Assembly: GCA_007922225.1 (NCBI GenBank)
Contig: ML679995.1
Location: 3,363,928-3,427,927, forward strand
Reading direction: 5' to 3'
DNA: 64,000 bases
Origin: Emydura subglobosa
Taxonomy: Eukaryota; Chordata; Testudines; Chelidae
In this document: piece after piece, positions 56,786 through 64,000 of the stretch
Layout: every line of letters begins with the position of its first letter
How positions within the stretch are numbered: position 1 is the stretch's first letter
The notes under the pieces: generated by a model
Database searches by the model: none
What the model was told of the DNA's origin: nothing
What the model saw: only the letters and a program-made list of their open reading frames with translations
Program-made: the position numbers and the translations under genes

Positions 56786-57929
56786 CGGGGCGTAGACACA
56801 AGCAGCCCTCCTGCGCTCGGCTCCTGGTGTGGAAAGGCCACGACACACAGCCTGATTCCTAGCAGCGGGCGCGGCCGCAGCAAAGGGTCTGGGCCTGTTA
56901 ATTAAGAGGAGGCCTGGTGGAGAAGGATGGAGCTCCGCCAGCGGCCAGGAGACGCAATTAAACCATAGGCTTGCGTAGATGCCACCTGCACCAAGGGCCT
57001 CATGTTTACCTCCAGTCTCAGCCCCTTCCCCCGCCCCGCACATCATGTTAAATCCCTTGCGTGCACTGGAGTCAGTTAATCAAAATTCTGCCTGCCACCA
57101 ACTTGGTTTGTGGCCACCCCTCCAGCCCTGCTTTGTGCCAGGGACATGCCCAGATGACGGTGGGAGCAGGCCAGCTCCCAGCTCTTACGCTGCTCTGATT
57201 AAACATTCCCCGGGGGAAGAGAAGGGTTCCCAAGCAGCAGTCTCCGGGCACTCCATAGAAGAACTGCAAAAGCAAGCTGGGCTGGCTGGCTCCATGGCAG
57301 ATCACAAGAGGGCCGCTGGAGTGACTGGCCGTGGACAGGAACGTGCATTCAGGCTCCAGATGCCTGCCTTATTTGTTGGCAGCCCAAGCAATTCCCCCCA
57401 CCCCCTCCCCGCCTGCTTCCCCACTGTCTGTCCAGAAGTCAGACTCCGACCCAGCCCAGCAGCCAACGGGACTGAATCAGTGCTAATCGGATCAGACAGG
57501 TGGTGAGCCGTCAAATGCAGCCCGGCCTCGTTCAGTGAGCGTCTGCCCTCTCCCAGGCTCTTCCTTTCGGTATTTTAACAACGTGAAGCTGTGCGCGGCG
57601 TGGGAGATGGGACCTGATCGTGATTCCCGCTGGGCAGGCTGTCTGTAAAAGCACACACGCGCGCGCAGCCCCTCCGTCGGAGAGAGACGCGAGTGCAGCG
57701 TGCCGACTCCAACGGCCGCCCAAGAGCACCCCTCCCTCAAGGGCTGTGTGGGAAAGCTTCTGGGACTCCTCTCCTGCCTGTTTTGTGCAAAGGTTTGACC
57801 TCAAGCTTCCCTGTGCCAGGATGGTTTGCACAGACCACCCTAAATTTCTGTTCCGAAGGAATCGACGGGGGCAGCCTGGTTGCGTCACGGGCGCTTTTCA
57901 GCCCTCGTCCACAGAGTGCTCACAGAACA
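56786..57929. other. Intronic, nothing recognised
   Basis: Unclassified, GC-rich sequence. The frames have no recognisable domain, and none contains WSXWS. Confidence 0.4.
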
Positions 57930-58155
57930 TGCGAGTTCCCATTTTACAGATGGGGAGAGTGAGACGCAGGGAGGTGACAACCTAGCCTAGGCCACACGGC
58001 AGGTCAGGGCCTTCCCAATGGATCCCGCCCTTCACGTATGACTCAAGCCAGAGCCCTGCCCCGCAATAATCCCTAGAGAGGGTCTCTTAGAAACACAGCC
58101 AGTTTGGTTTTCAAATGGTCAGTGATGGAGAATCCACCACGAACCTCTGGCAGTT
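57930..58155 (-). repeat. MIR-like fragment and CR1-like fragment
   Basis: CCCATTTTACAGATGGGGAG and CCTAGGCCACACGGCAGGTC (57938-58005) are inverted MIR words. TTTTCAAATGGTCAGTGATG, GAGAATCCACCACGAACC, TCTGGCAG (58110-58155) match the CR1 order seen in GAGATTCCACCCCCTCCC copies. Confidence 0.5.
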
Positions 58156-58784
58156 GTGGCAGTGGTTAATTTGGAGGGGGACGCGGGCCCCTCTGACTCC
58201 ACCGTGTCCCAGCTCAGGGCCCTAACAGTGGAGGATTGTCCCACCACTGGGGCAGCGGGCCAAAACGCACCACCCGGTGCTCCAAGACAAGCACAGCCAG
58301 AACGTGGTCAGCTACCCCTGGGCTGCTTCCCGCCCCGCCCCGAGGGTGTACCTGGGTCCCAGGGTCGTCCTCCGCCTCCTTGGGGTACACAGCCAGAGAT
58401 AACCCCACCAGTTCCTCGGCGTCAGGCATCTCCGGCGATTCTGGTCCTTCGGGGTCATCACTGGAAAGGCAGGAGTCACTGTGGGCTCAGGGGCCAGTAG
58501 CAGGCGGGAGGCATCTGTCTCCCTCAATATCTTCCCTTCAACTGAGGCGCCGGCCCTGGGCCCGCCTCTTATACTGCCTGTTCCTATCCCACCCCTCGGC
58601 TTCCTGGGCGGGGACTTCCTGGTTCCGCCCACCAGGGGGTGGCTGGCCCTCCCACAGTGTCGATCTCGGAGGGAGGCCACACCTCCCGGCTATCCACCGT
58701 ATTTCCCGGCTGAATTAGAGCAGACAGCTGTCCGGGAGCAGGACTAAGACGGTGCCATGGGGTGACTTTTCTGATCAGAACCAC
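58156..58784. other. Intronic, GC-rich, nothing recognised
   Basis: GC-rich sequence with frames open on several strands, including a 160-codon + frame. No WSXWS or other CNTFR motif was seen. Confidence 0.4.
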
Positions 58785-58792
58785 GGTTGAAC

Positions 58793-59253
58793 TAGGGTTG
58801 CCAACTTTCTAACTGATAAAAACCGGACCTTCTTCTTCCCCATCTCTCCCCCAAGGCCCCGCCTCCGCTCCGCCTCTTCCCTCGAGGCCACGCCCCTTTC
58901 ACTTCCCCACTTTCCCCCCGCGTCGCTCGCTGCTTTACCCCCTCCACTTTCCTGGTGGATCCTTTCCACCTCCCTCCTCCATCCACCCCCAGCTGGGCTC
59001 CCTCTGCTCTGGGGCTGGGACCAGAGCTGAAGTCTGACGCCAGAGCCTGCCTGCCTTTCTGCCCACAAGATGGGTAGGAGGTGGCCATGGCTGAGCAGGG
59101 ACTGGCATGGGCTGATAACCCGGCGCGTCCCTCCCTCCCTCCCCGCCTGCACGAACCGGTCTCTTGGTGTCGGTCAGTACATCTAACTGGACGCTGCCAG
59201 GTCCCCTTTTCAACCGGACGTTCCAGTCGAAAACCAGACGCCTGGCAACCCTA
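58793..59253. mobile_element. hAT-like MITE with 8-bp target duplication
   Basis: The element starts TAGGGTTGCCAACTTTC and ends GCCTGGCAACCCTA, giving about 11 bp of perfect inverted ends. GGTTGAAC (58785-58792) and GCTTGAAC (59254-59261) are an 8-bp target site duplication with one mismatch, the hAT superfamily signature. Inner words AAAAACCGGACC and CAACCGGACGTTCC are also inverted relative to each other. It is 461 bp long and carries no transposase. Confidence 0.85.
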
Positions 59254-59261
59254 GCTTGAAC

Positions 59262-59765
59262 TCAATCCTCTAAGCAACTTTGGCGCGTGAATTATTATTA
59301 CTGTGCTAAAAGAAAGAGCCCTGGGCTGCCCCTCGACCGAAACGTGTGGACGCGGGCGCTGTTATGTGTGTGATGGACATGTGCCACGTTGCAGCATCTA
59401 AGGCAGAGCTGGGCCACGTCCCCTTCCCAGCACTCTAGGCTGGCAGACCCATCCAAGTTGGGAGTTAATGTCATGTTGGGTAGCAAGCAGCTCTCTCTGC
59501 TAGCCGGCTCAGCCCAGAGAGCCAGGGGTCTCAAAAGCCAGGCTGCTCCTTTTCAGTGCCAGGAGGGAGAGATGGGATGGATTTGCAGCCTACTCAGGTT
59601 TTTTTTATTCTCCCCTCTTGGCAGAATCTCACATTTTGTCTCCTAAATATAAAACATTAAATATTTAGGGCATCCTTTATTTTTCTCCTGCTTTTAAGTT
59701 TGTAATTCAAGCCAGATTAGCATGGTTTCCTCCTCTGTTTTATAGCCGCGTCCTGGCCTCGAGCA
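59262..59765. other. Intronic, nothing recognised
   Basis: Unclassified sequence with AT-rich right part. Confidence 0.4.
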
Positions 59766-59769
59766 AGCA

Positions 59770-59850
59770 CTCCTAATGCGCTCAGATGTTCCTCTAATGG
59801 ATTACCTAGGCTGGAACTGGATACTCTGTCCTAATGGATTGCTAATAGCC
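59770..59850. promoter_or_regulatory. Repeated CTAATGGATT motifs
   Basis: CTAATGGATT occurs at 59794-59803 and 59831-59840, 37 bp apart, and a third CCTAATG lies at 59772-59778. The word joins a TAAT homeodomain core to GGATT, the bicoid/OTX-type half. The stretch is free of recognised repeats. It is a candidate enhancer by motif only. Confidence 0.22.
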
Positions 59851-59929
59851 TGTTTCTGGTTTTACAGGCTCCTTCGGTTAACTCACAACAGCAGCAACAA
59901 TCGCTGCGCTAACGCATACTGTATCCCGG

Positions 59930-60062
59930 TGTGCGCGCACACCGGCTCTCACACATGGAGGTGATCACACACATCTGCAGACACACACACCCCACACAGA
60001 GGTACTGTCTGCATGAAAGTGCACGTGTGTGAATGTAGACACACACAACCCTACCCATGCCA
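59930..60062. repeat. CA-rich low-complexity tract
   Basis: An irregular mixture of ACACAC runs with ATCTGCAG, CATGAAAGTGC and other interruptions: a decayed CA microsatellite. Confidence 0.7.
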
Positions 60063-60670
60063 CACGTACACTGACTCCCAGGCTCATTTCCATGCAAACT
60101 TGCCTGCACTGCTCAGGGCCCCTCTAGTGGCTTTTAGAGGCTACATTTATATAAACCCTCCCGCGGATAATTCAGTGAAGTCACTATAATGGCATTCCTG
60201 CACCCATCAGAGAGACCTCCAAGAGGCGCCCCGTGACACATAAGCAAAATCAGACAGCCCCGTCTAGTGCAGAGCGTGCAAGACATGGGCGATAAGCCTT
60301 GCAATGGAACTAGTCACATGCTTAACTGCGTCAGGGCGTTAGTGTGGGAACCAGTTCAACGTCACTTGGCTGCACCATGTAGCTGTCGGGACTAGAACTC
60401 AGGGCCCTGCGGCTCATAGTTGGGCAGTTTCGATTCTATCCAGTAGAGTGCAGTGATTCTTATACCTCCCTTGTCAGTTTGTTGCAAGGCAAGAGACACC
60501 GTTTCTCAAACGGAGACGCCTCTACTCTCATGACTCCAGGGGCTGGAGCTTTAGGAAAAGCACCAAACGTTGGGAGACTTGTCATACAATCGGCAGACTG
60601 GGCAGCGCTATGACAGGATCCACGCCAGGTGCTGTGCTTCAAAGCATCGGCCCCGCTGCAATGAGGGTCC
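60063..60670. other. Intronic, nothing recognised
   Basis: Unclassified sequence with no exon recognised. Confidence 0.4.
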
Positions 60671-60945
60671 AGGATGGAGTTTCTGGTCTCAGAGACAGAG
60701 ACCCCCTGTCACCTGGGATATGGGACCTCAAAGGAGTGATTGGGGCAGCTGGTATAGGGCTCTCTGTTGCAATCACAGAAGGCCACAGACAAGTTACTGC
60801 TGTAGCTGGCATAGGGGTGGCTCTCTTCATGATTGCCCTGTTCTGTTCATTCCCTTGGAAGCGTCTGGCACTGGCCCCTGTTGGAAGACAGGACACAGAC
60901 CATTGGTCTGACCCAGGATGGCTGTTCCTACGTTCTTATTAACAC
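60671..60945 (+). mobile_element. CR1 3' end, second subfamily
   Basis: GGCTCTCTTCATGATTGCCC, TGTTCTGTTCATTCCCTTGG, GGCACTGGCCCCTGTTGG, AAGACAGGACACAGACCATT, TGACCCAGGATGGCTGTTCC. It is a forward copy of the family at 2940-3385. Confidence 0.88.
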
Positions 60946-62000
60946 CTGCTGGGATCGCAGAGAAGCAATTGCTTAGCCTGTTGGGAGTCACTGAGCCATG
61001 TCACCATGCAACACCACAACGTGGCAGCTACAGGGAGAGAGATGAGCCTCTCGGTCTGTTTACCAAAACCCCTGCAGTTCTTGTTTCAGGGCAAACCAAA
61101 GCAAGGATAAGCCCCGAGAAAAGCCCATTAATCTGCGGAACATTTGAGCAAGTAGCAGGCGATCGGAGGTGGGGAAGGGAGGAGAAAATCGGCACGGCTG
61201 TATTTGCCGCAGCCGCCTCTGGTTTAGCACCGCTCACAATGTCGCTTCATGGCGCAGACACTACTTAGGGGCAGTTTGCATCGTCTTTTGCCCAGGATGC
61301 TTTGCCCTGGTGATTTTGCTTTAAAAAGGCAGCCTGGTTGCAGAGGTCACCCTCCCCTAGTTCGGTTACAGCTTCACGGCTGGCAGCTCTAATGACGGCG
61401 CTTCTCTGCCCTCCCCTTTCGGTGGCAAAGTCAGCCATTAAAAATAAATAACCATCATCCGAGGAAGGAGGATGTTGAGACTGTCACAATGTCATGCGCT
61501 CCCCAGCTTGGAGCGGTGGAATCTGGGGGGGGGGGGTACAGAGGAGACCCCCAGGGACAGATGGCTAAGAAAAATGGTCTTATAAACCTAATCGCTCTCT
61601 CTGTTCCCCTAAACATCTCCATTAGTGGCCGGTGACTTGGGGGGGGGGCCTTAACACTGCACCCTGGGAAACTATCCAAGTGGGATTTCCCTTCTTCCCT
61701 GCTGTCTGGGGTGTTGGAGGGTCGTGTCTGGCATGTATTGCAGCGAGAAGCATGTCTGCAAAGTGCTCTGCATGCCTCTGTCACCATGAAAGTAAAGATT
61801 AATGACCAGCAAGTAACCGAGCCAGAGACCCCGGCTACTCCAGACATGCATTGCTTTGTGTTCCCAGCCCCACGGGCTGGGCTGGGACAGGGCTGAGTGC
61901 CCATAACACCCACAACCTGGGACATTAATTGCGAGCACCTAAGAGGCGTTGGGTGGGCATCTCGCAGGAGTGGGCCTTCAATGCCAGCTTGTTCCCGAGG
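60946..62000. other. Intronic, nothing recognised
   Basis: Unclassified sequence with G runs near 61527-61537 and 61640-61648. It may include conserved DNA at 61080-61170, but nothing demonstrates this. Confidence 0.4.
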
Positions 62001-62145
62001 TTATGTCTACACTGCAATCCCAGGGGGTGATTGCAACGTGTGTAAACATACCGGAGCTAGTTATGATCTAGCGCCTTCGGGTCCCACGGCAGTGAAGCCA
62101 CGGCAATGTGGGGTGTACAACCCCACCTGGATCCCTGGGTAGTGT
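62001..62145. mobile_element. Half of a GTCTACACT-group MITE
   Basis: TTATGTCTACACTGCAATCC, AGGGGGTGATTGCAACGTG, AACATACCGGAGCTAGTTAT and GATCTAGCGCC are the left half of the element type at 46005-46275. The right end GGTGTACAACCCCACCTGG is poorly inverted. It is probably deleted or diverged. Confidence 0.55.
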
Positions 62146-62510
62146 GACAGGATAGCTACCGGAGAGTGCTAGGCCAGTATATCAGCCCCTGGATTAGCAA
62201 GTCCCTTTTCCCCCGGTAGCTGAGCAGGGGTTACTCCAGGTTAATTAACACACCTGGAGCCAATCAAGGCCCTGCCTAGGACTTATTAAAAGCCTCCCCT
62301 CCAGAGAAGGGGTGTAGCTGGAGTTGTGGGAGTGAGGTGAGCAGGCAGGACTCTGTCAAGAGCTAGGAGGATTACGGAGAAGGAGCAGAACGCTGGCCGG
62401 AGAGAACCTGCAGGTACAAAGCCTGGGGGAGGGAAAACCCTGCCCAAAGAGGGCAAAGGACCTTTCCCAGGCCTGGAGGCCTAAGGGAAGAGACCCCACG
62501 GCAGCAGCTC
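62146..62510 (+). mobile_element. LTR-like element with promoter-type motifs
   Basis: The stretch begins TGTGACAGGATAGCTACCGG. It has a CCAAT box (62260-62264) and, 19 bp further on, TATTAAAA (62284-62291), followed by a GA-rich leader-like part. This is the layout of a retrotransposon LTR U3-R region. TG at the start fits the usual LTR TG...CA rule. No paired LTR or gag/pol frame is in the window. Confidence 0.45.
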
Positions 62511-63149
62511 CTGTCCCATGGGGCTGGGCCCAGCTCCCTCAGAGGGACAAAGCTGAGCGCTAGCTGCAATGCTACTCAGTTTGGGGGCCCACTCCAAGGG
62601 GGGGGAGATGAGGCAAACTGGGGGTAGCAGCAGTGGGAACCGTAGGGTAGCAAAAGCCCCCTGGGGCACCGAGTTGTAAGTACCGTGTCGGTTAGACCTG
62701 CCCCGAGCTGGGTCAGACACTACGGTGCTCAAAACGCCAGCCTGCCGGCGCCCCGTCTGCGCTGGAGCTGGGTGACACGGGCCACAGGCCTTCCCCGAAT
62801 GGATTCCTGCTTCCACGCCAGTGGGTGTGGCAGGACTAGAGCACCGCGCCGCCTTTCAGGAGTGAGACGGAGGGGGGCTGTGCCAGTGTTTGCATGCTCT
62901 GGGCAGGAGGCTGTTTATGACAGCTCCCTTGAGACGTTAATGAGGAAGCCAAGTAACCTGAAGCAAAGCCCTGGCTGGGGCCAGGCTGCCTCCCCCTGGG
63001 CGAGCGGTGAATTCCCCTTTCTTCTTGTGGATACTCAGCGCTTAGCCAGTGAGGAGCCTGGAAACCAGAATCCTCATGGTCGTGAATGTGACCCGTCTGT
63101 GCCCAGGGCAGCCACCTGAAAACGCCAAGGTCAGGGCAGGCTGCAAAAG
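62511..63149. other. Intronic, possibly retroelement-internal
   Basis: GC-rich sequence between two LTR-like stretches, with a 144-codon + frame at 62685-63119. That frame has no gag, protease or RT motif, so a retroelement interior is not supported. Confidence 0.35.
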
Positions 63150-64000
63150 GAGAGCGGGTTCTCCCAGCACTGGTGGATGACATTGAAGTCAGGCTTCCCA
63201 ACCAGCCACAAACAGTGCTTCTGATGCACCACACTGGTTATCAAGAAGCTAAAACAAAAATACATACAGCCCTCTTTACTGCATTTCAGTCTCTGGCTCC
63301 CAATCAGCTGCCAGGTCCAGAAAAGAGAGAAGTTATTTAAAACTCTCTGCTCTTTACCAAAAAGGTTTCTCCTGACCCCAAGGGGTCAGCCACAGCACCA
63401 GATCAATATCAGTTTGGATCTTACCCCAAATCCCACGCTGCCAGCCAGTCCTTTAGTATCTAAAACTAAAGGTTTATTGTAAAAGGAGAGAAACAAACTA
63501 TAAGAGAAATGTGAAATGACTAAAGCAATCAGATACATGCAAATGATCTGAAAGTCCCTCTATATCCAGTTTCTAGTAGAATTGTGGAGTTGCAGGCTTA
63601 TCTAGTCCCTCTGGTGCACATCCCGTACCTGGATGGTCTCAGTCCTTTGTTTCACAGCTTCACCGATCTCTGGATCAATTCATCTACAACTGAAGGCTGC
63701 AGACAATATAGAGGTGGTGCAGCTGCCTTTTATGTCCTTGGGCCTTTCCCATGCTCCTTGTGGAAATTTCCACAAATAAGATGGCGTCCAGGGTCACATG
63801 AATAAGTCCTGGTGACTCAGCAGGTGTAGCCTGGCTTCTCTCCCCGGGCCCATTGTACCTGTGAGTTCCCTTAATGGGCCATTGAGCAGCTTATTGCTGC
63901 TGCCCTCCTGTCTGGGGAGTCACCCAAAAACACTGCACACGTTCAAATACAGATACATCAGACACATCCATAACTTCCAATACAAATGCGACACATACAC
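63150..64000 (-). mobile_element. LTR-like retroelement fragment, runs off the window
   Basis: An AT-rich block with AAAGGTTTATTGTAAAAGG, ACAAACTATAAGAGAAATG and a GC-rich right part (TCCCCGGGCCCATTGTACC), unlike CR1 or the MITEs. Read on the - strand, TTTACAATAAACC could be the polyadenylation region of an LTR. It continues past 64000. Assignment is by general layout only. Confidence 0.35.

Larger units (their letters stand above)
53949..64000 (+). other. CNTFR: CNTFR intron, incomplete at window end
   Basis: It starts with donor GTGAGT and runs past the window. Its insertions are listed separately. No WSXWS-encoding exon was recognised on the + strand in these 10 kb. Confidence 0.8.

Noticed and set aside
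57300..57330. TGGAGTGACTGG, which resembles a WSXWS coding word
   Set aside because: The frame gives Trp-Ser-Asp-Trp-Pro followed by no CNTFR-like residues. There is no acceptor or matching upstream strand, so it is not the missing exon.
59840..59940. Possible exon after TTTCTGGTTTTACAG
   Set aside because: The acceptor looks good, but the following sequence does not encode the expected CNTFR residues in any phase-0 reading.
1..64000. CRISPR array, tRNA or rRNA genes, bacterial-type mobile elements
   Set aside because: No regularly spaced direct repeats of the right size, no cloverleaf-like tRNA gene and no rRNA words were seen. The window is vertebrate nuclear DNA.

Overview
This is a piece of a vertebrate nuclear genome, most likely a turtle (Testudines), with a crocodilian as second choice. 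The evidence is one recognisable vertebrate gene with long introns, many CR1 non-LTR retrotransposons of several subfamilies on both strands, CR1 3' ends finishing in short tandem repeats of the ATTCTATG type, foldback MITEs whose ends contain GTCTACACT, and old MIR/CORE-SINE-like fragments. There are no bacterial-style operons, CRISPR arrays or prokaryotic mobile elements. The species is an inference from repeat content.

The only protein-coding gene I can support is CNTFR (ciliary neurotrophic factor receptor alpha) on the + strand. Three consecutive internal coding exons are present: 36151-36268, 37688-37854 and 53785-53948. Their splice phases (1, 2, 1, 0) and flanking GT/AG sites fit exactly. 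Together they encode the first fibronectin-III-like domain of the cytokine-binding module, with two conserved cysteine pairs, and the first half of the second domain. The signal peptide, Ig domain, WSXWS exon and GPI-anchor exon were not found, so the window starts inside or upstream of the gene and ends in the intron before the WSXWS exon.

Layout. 1-36150 is non-coding sequence (5' intron or upstream flank). It holds CR1 pieces at 1.5-2.3, 2.9-3.4, 6.4, 7.0, 7.7, 21.1-23.0, 23.6, 30.9 and 34.8-35.6 kb, and a decayed LINE of a different clade with a YADD box at 17.3-18.8 kb. It also holds hAT-like MITEs, a 50-bp minisatellite (27.84-28.34 kb), a 21-bp tandem repeat with CRE-like sites (31.88-31.96 kb) and CpG-rich stretches near 5.0-5.3 and 14.3-15.3 kb. 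36151-37854 carries two exons separated by a 1.4-kb intron. 37855-53784 is a 15.9-kb intron containing a large decayed CR1 (40.4-42.3 kb), MITEs and an LTR-like stretch. 53949-64000 is the start of the next intron, with a hAT-type MITE that has near-perfect 8-bp target duplications (58.79-59.25 kb) and two LTR-like regions (62.1-62.5 kb and 63.15-64.0 kb).

An N gap (1891-2290) interrupts a CR1. Both of its flanks carry the same few CR1 bases, so the gap may be an assembly artefact. The most unusual non-repeat signal is an 801-bp open frame on the - strand (38066 to 37266) across CNTFR exon 37688-37854. An internal Met in it begins a convincing signal-peptide-like segment. Several homeodomain-type paired motifs are candidate intronic or upstream enhancers. 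I found no convincing novel multi-gene system.
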